A DNA stretch of 64,000 nucleotides from Longicatena caecimuris (GCF_004341945.1 NZ_SMBP01000007.1:62001-126000), one strand, 5' to 3'. Counted from the stretch's first letter, positions 42,943-52,644 are shown. Made by a program: numbers and translations. Notes: generated from the letters alone by a model not told the origin.

Positions 42943-43272
42943 GTGTCAAAACAGGCAACGCAGGAAAATGAACAGCTGACAGATGCAATGTTTTATATAT
43001 TATTGGCTTTGTTAGAGGAGCGTTATGGTTATGTCATCATGAAATATATTGAAGAATTAAGTGATGGCATGATGCAGATGGGTCCGGGAACATTATATAC
43101 GCTGTTGAAAAAACTGACGAAATTGCAATGGATCCAGCAGCTTACAAGTGATAGCCGCACCAAGACTTACCTCATAACACAAGAAGGAAAACGTATTTTA
43201 TGCCAAGAAGTGAAACGGCGTGAGCGTATGGTGGAAGATGCTAATAAGGCTTTAAAGAAGGGGATTGTATGA
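42943..43272 (+). CDS. PadR family transcriptional regulator
   Basis: 109 residues from GTG 42943, 9 bases past AGGAG. Winged helix with AMFYILLALLEERYGYVIMK, then GPGTLYTLLKKLTKLQWI (recognition helix and turn) and a wing KTYLITQEGKR. A short C-terminal dimerisation helix gives the small PadR-s2 type. PadR proteins repress nearby transporter or detoxification genes until a ligand binds. Here it overlaps the DUF2812 gene by ATGA and heads an ABC transporter operon. Confidence 0.93.
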   Translation: MSKQATQENEQLTDAMFYILLALLEERYGYVIMKYIEELSDGMMQMGPGTLYTLLKKLTKLQWIQQLTSDSRTKTYLITQEGKRILCQEVKRRERMVEDANKALKKGIV

Positions 43273-44015
43273 AGGAAAAAAGAAAAACGAAACAAATATT
43301 ATGCGGAGGTTTAGCCTTTTGTGGAGAAGAAGAGATGGAAATGCTGCATGCATATGCCCTGGATGGCTGGATTTTTAGAAAGTTCAGTGGTTTATCTTAT
43401 GTTTTATATAAAGAAGAACCACAAGATCTTATTTTCAGCTATGATCTAAATAAGGTAAAGAAAGAAGACGCGCAAGAATATCTAGATCTTTTTGCGGCAG
43501 CAGGATGGGAACAAATTACCTGTAACTCCTCTAGTACATGGTTTTTTATGGCAAAGCAAGGAACGCCTCCCTTACACAGTGATCATGCGACATTGAGTGA
43601 AGAATATACCGGTATCGGTAAAACTGCAAAATATCTATTGTTGGTATTAGCGTTTGTTAGCTTGTTTAGCTTTTTCTTGATTAAACAGGCTGCCATATTT
43701 ATGTATCTATGTGCTTTTGGCTGTGGATGCATAGGAGGTTTATTCATGCTTTTGATTGGTACGCAGTTTCGCAAACATAAGCGAAAGTTATGCATTACGA
43801 TGTGGAACTTTCAACGCAGTATGTGTTATTGTTTAGGCAGTCTGTTCATTATGCTTAGTATGCCGTTCCTATCAGATATCGTTCCCTCTTTGCATATCCT
43901 ATGGCGCTTTCTTCGCCTTGGAGCATGGATGCTTTTCATCGCCACCTTGTTTTCTATGTATTGGCGATATCCGTTGTATCGCGATCACAAGGAACAATAT
44001 TTGTTTAAGAAATAA
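43269..44015 (+). CDS. DUF2812 membrane protein
   Basis: 248 residues. The N-terminal ~100 are the DUF2812 domain (EEMEMLHAYALDGWIFRKF, LYKEEPQDLIFSYDL, FAAAGWEQI). Four hydrophobic segments follow. PadR followed by DUF2812 is a frequent pair in Firmicutes; the DUF2812 protein is thought to be a membrane partner of such regulators or transporters, but its action is not known. Starts by ATGA overlap with the PadR stop and is followed after 30 bases by the ABC genes. Confidence 0.85.
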   Translation: MKEKRKTKQILCGGLAFCGEEEMEMLHAYALDGWIFRKFSGLSYVLYKEEPQDLIFSYDLNKVKKEDAQEYLDLFAAAGWEQITCNSSSTWFFMAKQGTPPLHSDHATLSEEYTGIGKTAKYLLLVLAFVSLFSFFLIKQAAIFMYLCAFGCGCIGGLFMLLIGTQFRKHKRKLCITMWNFQRSMCYCLGSLFIMLSMPFLSDIVPSLHILWRFLRLGAWMLFIATLFSMYWRYPLYRDHKEQYLFKK

Positions 44016-44045
44016 GAAAAAGGAAAATGAAAAAAGGAGAAAATT

Positions 44046-44753
44046 ATGATCGAAGTAAAACATTTAACAAAAACGTATGGGAAGTTTAAGGCTGTCGATG
44101 ATATTAGTTTATTGGCAAAAGATGGTGAGATAACGGTACTGTTAGGTCCTAATGGAGCTGGAAAATCTACCACGATCAAAAGTATTGCAAATTTATTACG
44201 TTATCAAGGTGAAATTAAGATTGGCGGATATGCCAATGATACCCTGGAAGCAAAACGCATTTTCGGTTATATTCCAGAAACGCCAGTACTTTATGATCTA
44301 TTAACGATAGATGAACATGTAGAGTTTATTGGAAAGGCTTATCGTTGTGAGCATTATCAAGAAAGAGCAGAACACTACATCACGATGTTTGATTTATCAT
44401 CAAAACGTAAAAAGTTGGTAAAGGAGTTAAGTAAGGGCATGCGTCAAAAGGTAAGTATGCTGCTGGCTTTATTGATTGCGCCCAAGGCGTTATTAGTGGA
44501 TGAGCCAATGGTTGGTTTAGATCCTGCCAGTATAGAGGAAACTTTGCAGTTATTCCAACAGCTTAAAGAAGAAGGAGTTGCTATCTTAATATCTACGCAT
44601 ATCATAGATGTCATCGATGCCATATGGGATGAAGCCTATATCATGAATAAGGGGCATATTGTTGCCCATGTACGTAAGGAAGGGTTACAGGAGCAAACCT
44701 TAAAAGAATTGTTTTTTACTTCTACGCAGCATGAAGTGGGGGAGGCGTCATGA
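44046..44753 (+). CDS. ABC transporter ATP-binding protein
   Basis: 235 residues. Walker A GPNGAGKSTTIK, signature variant LSKGMRQKVSMLLAL, Walker B LLVDEPMVGLDP, switch His in ISTHIID. The SKGM signature is usual in NatA/YtrB-like exporters. ATG has AAAGGAG 6 bases upstream. It overlaps the permease start by 4 bases (ATGA), so the two certainly form one transporter. Confidence 0.95.
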   Translation: MIEVKHLTKTYGKFKAVDDISLLAKDGEITVLLGPNGAGKSTTIKSIANLLRYQGEIKIGGYANDTLEAKRIFGYIPETPVLYDLLTIDEHVEFIGKAYRCEHYQERAEHYITMFDLSSKRKKLVKELSKGMRQKVSMLLALLIAPKALLVDEPMVGLDPASIEETLQLFQQLKEEGVAILISTHIIDVIDAIWDEAYIMNKGHIVAHVRKEGLQEQTLKELFFTSTQHEVGEAS

Positions 44754-46312
44754 AAGTATTAGGAAAGTTGTATTTATTAAAATTAAAAGGTACGATACGA
44801 AATATTTTTTCAAAACCTTCCAGCGCAATCTTTACGATTATAATGATTTTGCTTTATGGTGCCTTGATTGTGATGGCGTTGTCACATCCAGAAATTGCGA
44901 TGTCAGTAGGAAATCTCCAGGATGTTTCTATGGTAATTTTGGTAAATATCGGATTTAGTGCCTTGATGGTAACAACGATGATGATGCAGAAAAAGATGGC
45001 TCTATTCACGGAAGATGATGCTTTTTACTTATTTACTGCACCATTTAAACGCAGTGCCGTCATGCAGTATTTGATGGTTAGTGTAGTAGTTTCAGCATTA
45101 TTATTTGGCGCGATTAATCTTTTTATGATCGTGATGTTGGGAAGTCACATTGCATTTGATGGCGGCTTTCTGCTTTTGGTCTTTTTGACGCAATCACTTT
45201 TATATTTCTTTTTTCTGACCACCCAATATTACTTGTATTTAAGAGGATTAGAAAATGCAAAAATGAAAAAGCTGATACGTATCATTCCGCTAGCATGTCT
45301 ATTCTTAGTTGCCATAATATTCCTTGTTGTTTTAGTAGCAAATGATTTTGATGTTACAAAAAGTGGTATGGAATTTGTCGCGGGTACACCATTTCATTTG
45401 GTACCTGTATTTGGCTGGGTAAAACTGATTTTAGTTTCCTATGTTGCCCATGATTTTTACAAGATGCTGATTGGCAGCGTATTGTTGATAGGTGCATGTA
45501 TCGTGATTTTCTTATGCATGTCTTGTTATCGCAAGGATTTTGTCGAAGATGTTATGGCGGATGCTCAGGCTTTCAGCAAGCGTTATAAAGCCATAAAAGA
45601 AGGCAAGACGGATTCTTTTGCGGATCGTAAGGTTAAAGACGTCCAATTTGCTTTTCAAGAAGGGGCGAAAGCTATTTTTTCAAAAAATATGTTGTTAATG
45701 CGGAAAACGAATGATTTTATTCGTATGCAGGATGTCATGTTTGTGGGTATTTATTTAGTTATAACGCTCATCATGGGCCTAGGCTTTAGCTTTTATTGCT
45801 ATATGTTGATCTTTTGGATGTTTTCCATGATTCAAAATAGTGATTTTATGCGGGATATGAAAAATTATCAGATATATCTGATTCCGGATGCCCCATTAAA
45901 GAAACTATGGTATGTCATGCTTCCTACTATCTTTAAGACCTTCCTTGTCTTGTTAATCGCTATCGTAAGTGCTTATATCCTTTTGCAGCCGGATTTCAAA
46001 GAGGCATTGCAATATTTTGTTATGCTGAGTGGCTATGCTTTCTTATTTCTTGCCACGACCGTTTTATCTTTACGTATTTTAAAAAGTCGTAACAATGTAA
46101 TGATGGAAAATATGTTGCGCATGCTTTTAATGATCTTAGCAGCGATTCCATCTACCGGGGTACTGATTTATATGATATCACAAAATACATTGACAATAGC
46201 AATGATGAATAGCATAACGATCTACAATCTGCTCATTAATTTTGTGCTTTCCGGTATTATCCTATATGGTTGTCGTAATATGATGAATGGAAATGAACTC
46301 AGTAGTGATTAA
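44750..46312 (+). CDS. ABC exporter permease
   Basis: 520 residues, about 12 hydrophobic segments in two groups, with a cytoplasmic stretch between them near residues 260-320 (YRKDFVEDVMADAQAFSKRY). It fits the 'putative ABC exporter' permease group found beside NatA-like ATPases. The cargo is unknown. ATG follows GGGGGAGG. A hairpin with a T run follows the stop. With PadR and DUF2812 it forms a regulator-transporter unit. Confidence 0.85.
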   Translation: MKVLGKLYLLKLKGTIRNIFSKPSSAIFTIIMILLYGALIVMALSHPEIAMSVGNLQDVSMVILVNIGFSALMVTTMMMQKKMALFTEDDAFYLFTAPFKRSAVMQYLMVSVVVSALLFGAINLFMIVMLGSHIAFDGGFLLLVFLTQSLLYFFFLTTQYYLYLRGLENAKMKKLIRIIPLACLFLVAIIFLVVLVANDFDVTKSGMEFVAGTPFHLVPVFGWVKLILVSYVAHDFYKMLIGSVLLIGACIVIFLCMSCYRKDFVEDVMADAQAFSKRYKAIKEGKTDSFADRKVKDVQFAFQEGAKAIFSKNMLLMRKTNDFIRMQDVMFVGIYLVITLIMGLGFSFYCYMLIFWMFSMIQNSDFMRDMKNYQIYLIPDAPLKKLWYVMLPTIFKTFLVLLIAIVSAYILLQPDFKEALQYFVMLSGYAFLFLATTVLSLRILKSRNNVMMENMLRMLLMILAAIPSTGVLIYMISQNTLTIAMMNSITIYNLLINFVLSGIILYGCRNMMNGNELSSD

Positions 46313-46359
46313 GCATACATGTATTGATTCCAGATGTAGATGAAGATGTAAAAAGATTG

Positions 46360-46391
46360 AAAAATTCCGCTGGTCCAGGGAGTTTTTCTTT
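46360..46391 (+). terminator. Terminator candidate
   Basis: AAAAATTCC (46360-46368) pairs with GGGAGTTTTT (46378-46387) with one mismatch, then CTTTT. Confidence 0.5.
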
Positions 46392-46449
46392 TGCTTTTGG
46401 CGGTTTTATGATATAGTATGGTACAGTGAAGTAAAAGAGGTAGGCTATT

Positions 46450-47727
46450 ATGTGGAAATATGAATGTAAACGACATTTACTGTATATGACAACAGGCGTT
46501 ATCATCGGCGCGCTCGTATTTGGGGCATTAGGTTGGCAAAGAGAAGGTTTACTTGCCACTTTAGAAATGGTGACAAGCGATAAAGCAATCTTACAGGATC
46601 CAATGACTCCTTACCTTATGGGAGCATTGGCAATTGGTGGATTGGTGAATGGTTTAATGTTAATGTTTCAGCTGATGCAGCGCTTTAATATTAATTATTT
46701 TATCTTTATGATGATTTTCTTTTTGGCAAGTGAGCTAATTATTTTAGCAGGCATGGTATTACTGTTACCGGCATTTGTCGTATGTATCTATGGCTGGCTG
46801 ACTGTGCCGAATCGTGGTAAAAAGCGCATGCTAGATAAAAATACCGTAACCAGTGTACAAGAGGTAGAGCGTGTATATCGCCTGCATCATCATTATGATG
46901 AAACCTGCGAGATTTATGGTAAAAATGCATGGAATATTATGCTTCGTGTGAATATCTTATATTTCAGTGGAATCTTAGCTTTATTTCTTGTATTGATGTA
47001 TGTAGAAGATTTATTTATTGTTATGGCGGCTGGTCTGTTGTACATGATGCTGTTTTTTCAGCTTACGAAGTATAAAAATAAGGCTTTACAGCCGATTATC
47101 GCACTATTGTATGATAAATGTGATCCTCAGGCATGTGCCAGTGCCATCTTTGCGTTAGCGAAAAAAGCACATAAGAAAAAGAATTTCCCATTGACACAGC
47201 AATTGGCACAGTGCATGATCTATCTCAATGACCCTCATCTGGCCATTGATGTTTTGGTTACCAGCAATCCATCTCGTAATGGGTTTGTATATCCTTATCA
47301 TACGTTGATGGCATATGCTTATTATCAACTTGGTGATGAAAGTATGGTAAAACATCACTTGCAGGAATGTGAGAAAAGTAAAAAAGGCAATATGGCAGGT
47401 CCTATGAACATGTTTGCCCAGCAGGCATTGGCAAGCATTCAAAATAAATTGGATCTGATGAAACAGGATTTCCGTAAGGCGAGAACTTATTATATGCAAG
47501 GATTGCAAGCGCAAGCGATGCCATTTCAATTGGTAGATTCTCACTATTATTTAGGCTTGATCTCTTTTGTTGAACAGGATATGCGGGAAGCCCAAATTCA
47601 TTTCCAATATGTGCAGCAACATGGCAACCGCATGTATTTTAAGGAAAAAGCGGATTCTTTTATGGAAACGATTCTCGCTTTAGAAAAAGCGAATGAAGAA
47701 GCTTATGGTGAACAGGAAACTTTGTAA
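46450..47727 (+). CDS. Membrane protein with C-terminal TPR-like solenoid
   Basis: 425 residues. Four hydrophobic segments lie at ~12-32, 52-75, 82-110 and 170-215. The last ~200 residues are a helical repeat region with TPR-like features (PYHTLMAYAYYQLGDESMVK, SHYYLGLISFVEQDMREAQ). I know no named family. Both ends face the same side if the helices pair. TPR regions bind other proteins, so it may be a membrane scaffold. ATG 46450 follows AGAGGTAGG. It is downstream of the ABC permease but has its own promoter region. Confidence 0.75.
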   Translation: MWKYECKRHLLYMTTGVIIGALVFGALGWQREGLLATLEMVTSDKAILQDPMTPYLMGALAIGGLVNGLMLMFQLMQRFNINYFIFMMIFFLASELIILAGMVLLLPAFVVCIYGWLTVPNRGKKRMLDKNTVTSVQEVERVYRLHHHYDETCEIYGKNAWNIMLRVNILYFSGILALFLVLMYVEDLFIVMAAGLLYMMLFFQLTKYKNKALQPIIALLYDKCDPQACASAIFALAKKAHKKKNFPLTQQLAQCMIYLNDPHLAIDVLVTSNPSRNGFVYPYHTLMAYAYYQLGDESMVKHHLQECEKSKKGNMAGPMNMFAQQALASIQNKLDLMKQDFRKARTYYMQGLQAQAMPFQLVDSHYYLGLISFVEQDMREAQIHFQYVQQHGNRMYFKEKADSFMETILALEKANEEAYGEQETL

Positions 47728-47746
47728 AAAGTTCCTGTTTTTTTTC
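47711..47746 (+). terminator. Terminator overlapping the gene end
   Basis: AACAGGAA (47711-47718) pairs with TTCCTGTT (47732-47739), extended by ACTTT/AAAGT with a bulge, then eight T. Confidence 0.75.
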
Positions 47747-47864
47747 ATCTACATACGATCTTATCTTTACATAGTTTACGAGAAAACGATAAAAAATGTT
47801 TCGATGATGTAAGCATTCGTTTTCTAATAATGATGTGAAAACTATGTGAAGTCATGCAAAATGG

Positions 47865-47892
47865 TTGACTGTCTGAAAGATATCACTATAAT
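47865..47892 (+). promoter_or_regulatory. Promoter of the MarR/ABC operon
   Basis: TTGACT, 16 bases, TATAAT. The -10 abuts the inverted repeats of the operator. Confidence 0.75.
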
Positions 47893-47926
47893 AGTTAAGG
47901 TAGTTAACTATTAAGCTACTTAACTA
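47892..47926 (+). promoter_or_regulatory. MarR-type operator
   Basis: TAGTTAAGGTAG (47892-47903) and CTACTTAACTA (47916-47926) are inverted arms; TAGTTAACTA (47901-47910) is a perfect palindrome in between. It spans the start site and ends 16 bases before the MarR ATG, so repression of the whole operon is likely. Confidence 0.7.
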
Positions 47927-47942
47927 TTTTAGGAGGGATACG

Positions 47943-48407
47943 ATGGATGAAATGGATATTGTCCGGAAAATAACACATCTTGTGTATACACATCGCCGTG
48001 ATGCTGCCTTTATGGGGCAAAAACAGCCAAATGTGAAACATCGAGATATCATGATGCTGGATGCCATTATTAAAATGGGCGATTTGGTTAAAATGAGTGA
48101 TATCAGTGCATATTTTCAGATAACTCCGGCGGCTGTTTCACAATGCATCAAAAACTTTGAAAAGAAGGGCTGGGTGGAACGTACCGTTCTTGAATCAGAT
48201 CGTCGAAGTGTGTATGTTCGTGTCAGTGATGAAGCAAAGCAGATGGTGCAGGAAATGGAAGAGCATATGAAACAGCAACTCATTGCATTCATCGCTGAAC
48301 TTGGTGAAGATGATGCAGAAGCATTTGTACGTATTTTGGAAAAAGGTTTTACGTTTTTCAAATGTGAACGCAAGAAAGAAGAAGGAAAGGAGACAGGGAA
48401 ATGCTGA
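47943..48407 (+). CDS. MarR family transcriptional regulator
   Basis: 154 residues. Winged helix: DIMMLDAIIKMGDLVKMSDI, then YFQITPAAVSQCIKNFEKKG (recognition helix) and a wing VERTVLESDRRSVYVRVSD (Asp-Arg-Arg typical of MarR). N- and C-terminal helices form the dimer. MarR proteins repress efflux genes and leave the DNA when a phenolic or drug ligand binds. ATG follows AGGAGGG. Overlaps the next gene by 7 bases; the operator lies at its own promoter. Confidence 0.95.
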   Translation: MDEMDIVRKITHLVYTHRRDAAFMGQKQPNVKHRDIMMLDAIIKMGDLVKMSDISAYFQITPAAVSQCIKNFEKKGWVERTVLESDRRSVYVRVSDEAKQMVQEMEEHMKQQLIAFIAELGEDDAEAFVRILEKGFTFFKCERKKEEGKETGKC

Positions 48408-50674
48408 AATTAAGACGCTATACGAAACCGTTTCTGATGTCGATCCTCATAATCGTCGCATTGTTATTTGGACAGGCGATGTGTGAACTGGCAATGCCGG
48501 ATTATATGTCTGATATCGTAAATATCGGAATTAATGCCGGTGGTATAGAAGACGGTGTTCCAGAAGCGATACGCGAAAGTGAATATCAAAAGTTAAAGGT
48601 GTTTATGGAAGAAAAAGAGCAAAAGCTCTTTGAAAAATACTATACCCTCATGACACCGGCATCCGCAAAGCAGGAAGCAAAGGATGATTACCCTGCATTA
48701 AAAAAGGAAAACGTTTATCTGTTGCAAGACATTGATGCTGATACCAGAACAGCAATCAAGCATGCATTATCTGGCTCAGAAACAATCGTGATGGGCATTG
48801 AACAAGCGGTAGATAAGATAAAAGATAAAGATGCAATGGATAGCAAAGAAGTTAGTAAAGAACAAAAGGAAATGATGGAGATGATCCAGAAACTTCCAAA
48901 AGGTGTGGATGTCTTCATGGCCATGCAGATGATGCCGCATGAAAAACTGCAGGAAATGAAGAAAGATATGAATAAAGTAATGAAGGCAATGGGGGAAAGC
49001 ACAGCAGATACTGCTAATGCGCAATATGTTCGAAATGAATATAAAGCCATGGGTATGGATGTGGATGCGATACAATATCAATATTTGTTTGTGAAAGGCG
49101 GATTGATGTTGTTTGTAGCATTAGGCTCTGCGGTAGCAGCGGTTGCGGTTGGCTTTTTAGCAGCGCGTGTGGCAGCAGGCTTCTCCCGTGATTTGCGTAA
49201 GGATGTTTTCCATAAGGTAGAGCATTTCTCCAGTGCGGAATTTAATAAATTTTCAACCAATACCTTAATTACGCGTACGACAAATGATATCCAGCAAATT
49301 CAGATGGTACTGGTTATGATCTTGCGTATTGTTATTTATGCGCCGATCATTGGTATTGGTGCGATTATTAAAGTAATTCAGTCCAATGCCAATATGACGT
49401 GGATCATTGCTTTGGTTATTGTGGTTATTTTAAGTATCATGATGGTGGCTTTTACGACTGTTATGCCTAAATTCAAGATTTTGCAGAAATTAATGGATGG
49501 CTTAAATTCAGTCGTTCGTGAAATGCTAGATGGTATGCCAGTCATTCGTGCTTTTAATAATCAGAAAAAGGAAGAAGAAAAATTTGAAGAAGCTAACAGT
49601 AAGATTATGAAGACAAACATGTTTACAGCACGTGCAATGTCTACCTTGATGCCATTGATCATGCTGGTTATGAACAGTGCAACCATTCTGATTGTTTGGG
49701 TTGGCGGTCATCAGATTGATTCTGGCAGCTTGCAAGTTGGTGATATGATGGCGTTCATGCAATATTCCATGCAGATTATTATGGCCTTCATGATGATTAC
49801 AATGATTTCTATCATGATTCCACGTGCCAGTGTAGCGGCTGGACGTGTTTCGGAAATTTTGCATACGAAACCAAGTATCGAAGATCCACAAGCACCAAAA
49901 CACTTGGCAGATGATCAGCGTGGTCGCATTGAATTCCGTAATGTATCCTTCCGTTATCCAGGTGCAGAAGAGGATGTCTTAAAAAATATCACCTTTACTG
50001 CGGAACCAGGACAGACGACGGCCTTTATTGGAAGTACAGGTTCAGGGAAATCAACGATTATTAATTTAGTGCCTCGTTTCTATGATGTGACGCAGGGTGC
50101 GATCTATGTAGATGGGGTGAATGTCAAAGATGTGACGCAGCATGAATTGCGTGATCATATTGGCTATGTGCCGCAAAAGGGTACGTTATTTACGGGTACG
50201 ATCGAAAGTAATTTACGTTATGCTAAAGAAGATGCTACTGAGGAAGAATTAGCGAAGGCCGCTGAAATTGCGCAGGCTTTAGAATTTATCGAAGAAAAAC
50301 CGGAACGTTATGAAACAGCGATTACACAAGGTGGAACTAACGTATCTGGAGGACAGCGTCAACGTTTATCGATTGCCAGAGCTTTAGTGAAAAAACCGGA
50401 AATTTATATTTTCGATGATACCTTCTCAGCTCTAGATTTTAAAACAGATGCTAAACTGCGCAAGGCATTAAATATTTTATGTCAAGAAACAAAAAGCACG
50501 GTATTATTGGTAGCACAGCGTATTTCCAGTATCATGCATGCCGAACGTATCGTCGTGTTGGATAAGGGTGAAGTTGTGGGTATCGGTAATCATGAAGAAT
50601 TGATGAAATCCTGTGAGGTATATCAGGAAATCGCCTATAGTCAATTGTCAAAGGAGGAATTGGGAAATGAGTAA
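48401..50674 (+). CDS. ABC exporter half-transporter with degenerate ATP site (BmrD/TM287-like)
   Basis: 757 residues: six membrane helices and an ATPase. A ~170-residue hydrophilic insert (residues ~50-222, mostly helical) lies between helix 1 and helix 2, so outside the cell; BmrD of Bacillus has a comparable extracellular insert. The ATPase has Walker A GSTGSGKST (~544) and signature VSGGQRQRLS. After Walker B comes Asp in IFDDTFSALD where the catalytic Glu is expected, so its own site is weak. It pairs with the next gene as a heterodimer for drug or lipid export. ATG overlaps marR. Confidence 0.93.
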   Translation: MLKLRRYTKPFLMSILIIVALLFGQAMCELAMPDYMSDIVNIGINAGGIEDGVPEAIRESEYQKLKVFMEEKEQKLFEKYYTLMTPASAKQEAKDDYPALKKENVYLLQDIDADTRTAIKHALSGSETIVMGIEQAVDKIKDKDAMDSKEVSKEQKEMMEMIQKLPKGVDVFMAMQMMPHEKLQEMKKDMNKVMKAMGESTADTANAQYVRNEYKAMGMDVDAIQYQYLFVKGGLMLFVALGSAVAAVAVGFLAARVAAGFSRDLRKDVFHKVEHFSSAEFNKFSTNTLITRTTNDIQQIQMVLVMILRIVIYAPIIGIGAIIKVIQSNANMTWIIALVIVVILSIMMVAFTTVMPKFKILQKLMDGLNSVVREMLDGMPVIRAFNNQKKEEEKFEEANSKIMKTNMFTARAMSTLMPLIMLVMNSATILIVWVGGHQIDSGSLQVGDMMAFMQYSMQIIMAFMMITMISIMIPRASVAAGRVSEILHTKPSIEDPQAPKHLADDQRGRIEFRNVSFRYPGAEEDVLKNITFTAEPGQTTAFIGSTGSGKSTIINLVPRFYDVTQGAIYVDGVNVKDVTQHELRDHIGYVPQKGTLFTGTIESNLRYAKEDATEEELAKAAEIAQALEFIEEKPERYETAITQGGTNVSGGQRQRLSIARALVKKPEIYIFDDTFSALDFKTDAKLRKALNILCQETKSTVLLVAQRISSIMHAERIVVLDKGEVVGIGNHEELMKSCEVYQEIAYSQLSKEELGNE

Positions 50675-52535
50675 AACAAACCGTCCTTCTGCACCAATGC
50701 GTAAAGGGCCGATGGGAGGACATCGCGGTCCTGGACGCCCGGTTGAAAAGGCTAAAAACTTTAAAGGTACGATGAAGCAGTTAATTAGCTACATGAAACC
50801 TTATTATGTAAAAATTATTATTTCGTTCATATTCGCCATCTTTTCAACGATTTTTATGGTTGTAGGTCCTAAAATCAGCGGTAAGGCTATAACCGAATTA
50901 AGCACTGGCTTTATTGCGAAAGTACGAGGAAGTGGCGCAATTAATTTTGATCGCATTTCGGAAATATTACTATTTTTAATTGGTTTATATCTGATTTCAA
51001 CCTTCTGTAATTTCGTGCAAGGCTGGATGATGGCAGGCGTGTCACAGAAAGTATCTTATAATCTGCGAACATCTATGTCAGAAAAAATCAATAAACTGCC
51101 ATTCGCATATTTTGATAAACAATCACATGGTGAAGTATTGTCAAGATTCTCTAATGATGTTGATACGATTCAGCAGACACTAAGTCAATCTTTATCACAA
51201 CTATTATCTTCAATTGTACAGCTATTTGGTTTTTTAATCATGATGCTGACCATCAGTTGGCAAATGACATTGATGGCTCTTATTGTTATTCCATTATCTT
51301 TGATTTTGGTAACAACGGTTGTAAAGCATTCACAAAAATACTTTGCCCGTCAACAAGCATCTTTAGGTAATGTCAATGGTCATATTGAAGAGATGTATAG
51401 CGGACATATGGTGATGAAAGCCTTTAATGGGGAAGAAAAAAGTATTGCCCAGTTTGAGACTTTTAATGATGAACTTTATAATTCTGCATGGAAATCACAA
51501 TTTCTAAGCGGATTGATGCAGCCAATCAGTATGTTTGTAGGTAATCTGGGCTATGTTGGTGTATGTATTTTAGGTGGTTATTTGGCCATGAATGGTATTA
51601 TTGAAATTGGTGATATTACTGCCTTTATTCAATATGTTCGTAGCTTTAATCAGCCAATTGCTCAACTGGCGCAGACAATGAATGTCATGCAGTCAACGGC
51701 TGCCGCAGCAGAGCGTGTATTTGAGTTTTTGGCCGAAGAGGAAGAAGTAGCGGAGACCAAGACACCGCAACCGATTGCGGCACCTGATGGAAAATCGTTA
51801 ATTGACGGTATGGTGACGTTTGAAAATGTTCATTTTGGATATACACCAGATAAAATTATCATCAATGATTTCTCGATGTATATCAATGCCGGAAAACGTG
51901 TTGCCATCGTTGGACCTACTGGTGCCGGTAAAACAACGATCGTAAAACTGTTGATGCGTTTCTATGAATTAAACAGTGGTACGATTTATGTGGATGGCTG
52001 TGATATACGCCAGTTTAGCCGCAGTGATTTACGTTCTTTATTTGGCATGGTGTTACAAGATGCATGGTTGTTTAATGGAACGATTATGGAAAATCTGCGT
52101 TATGGCAGATTAGATGCAACAGATGAAGAAGTCATGGCTGCAGCCGATGCTGCATATGTTGATCACTTTATTCGTACTTTAGATCATGGATATGATACGA
52201 TGATTGATGAAGAAAGCAGCAACATCTCGCAAGGACAGAAGCAGTTGTTAACCATCGCACGTGCGTTCTTAGCGGATCCAAAGATCTTAATTTTGGATGA
52301 AGCTACTTCCAGTGTAGATACCAGAACGGAAGTTCTGATTCAAAAGGGCATGGAAAAATTAATGGAAAATCGTACATGCTTTGTCATTGCGCATCGATTA
52401 AGCACGATTCGTGATGCCGATTTGATTCTGGTTATGAAGGATGGCGATATTGTGGAAGTCGGAGATCATCAAGAATTAATGGCCAAGAATGGCTTCTATA
52501 CACAGCTGTATAATTCACAATTTGAAGAATCTTAA
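50667..52535 (+). CDS. ABC exporter half-transporter with canonical ATP site
   Basis: 622 residues from ATG 50667 behind AAAGGAGG; the frame from 50613 lies inside the previous gene. A basic Pro/Gly-rich start (~1-30) precedes six membrane helices (AIFSTIFMVVGP first) and the ATPase: Walker A GPTGAGKTT (~416), signature ISQGQKQLL, Walker B with catalytic Glu in ILILDEATSSVD, and switch His in IAHRLS. It makes the functional heterodimer with the preceding half-transporter. Overlap by 8 bases. A terminator follows. Confidence 0.94.
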   Translation: MSKTNRPSAPMRKGPMGGHRGPGRPVEKAKNFKGTMKQLISYMKPYYVKIIISFIFAIFSTIFMVVGPKISGKAITELSTGFIAKVRGSGAINFDRISEILLFLIGLYLISTFCNFVQGWMMAGVSQKVSYNLRTSMSEKINKLPFAYFDKQSHGEVLSRFSNDVDTIQQTLSQSLSQLLSSIVQLFGFLIMMLTISWQMTLMALIVIPLSLILVTTVVKHSQKYFARQQASLGNVNGHIEEMYSGHMVMKAFNGEEKSIAQFETFNDELYNSAWKSQFLSGLMQPISMFVGNLGYVGVCILGGYLAMNGIIEIGDITAFIQYVRSFNQPIAQLAQTMNVMQSTAAAAERVFEFLAEEEEVAETKTPQPIAAPDGKSLIDGMVTFENVHFGYTPDKIIINDFSMYINAGKRVAIVGPTGAGKTTIVKLLMRFYELNSGTIYVDGCDIRQFSRSDLRSLFGMVLQDAWLFNGTIMENLRYGRLDATDEEVMAAADAAYVDHFIRTLDHGYDTMIDEESSNISQGQKQLLTIARAFLADPKILILDEATSSVDTRTEVLIQKGMEKLMENRTCFVIAHRLSTIRDADLILVMKDGDIVEVGDHQELMAKNGFYTQLYNSQFEES

Positions 52536-52550
52536 CTATCAAGATAGAAT

Positions 52551-52590
52551 GAAAACCAGCAGAATAAGATCGTTTGCTGGTTTTCTTATT
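52551..52590 (+). terminator. Terminator of the MarR/ABC operon
   Basis: GAAAACCAGCA (52551-52561) pairs with TGCTGGTTTTC (52575-52585), then T-rich sequence. Confidence 0.8.
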
Positions 52591-52616
52591 TGGGAAATCC
52601 TGATGATATAAAAACT

Positions 52617-52644
52617 TGAGAGATGAAGGACTATGCGTTATAAT
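52617..52644 (+). promoter_or_regulatory. Promoter of the FnIII-NlpC/P60 gene
   Basis: TTGAGA, 16 bases, TATAAT, 25 bases before the ATG. Confidence 0.65.
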
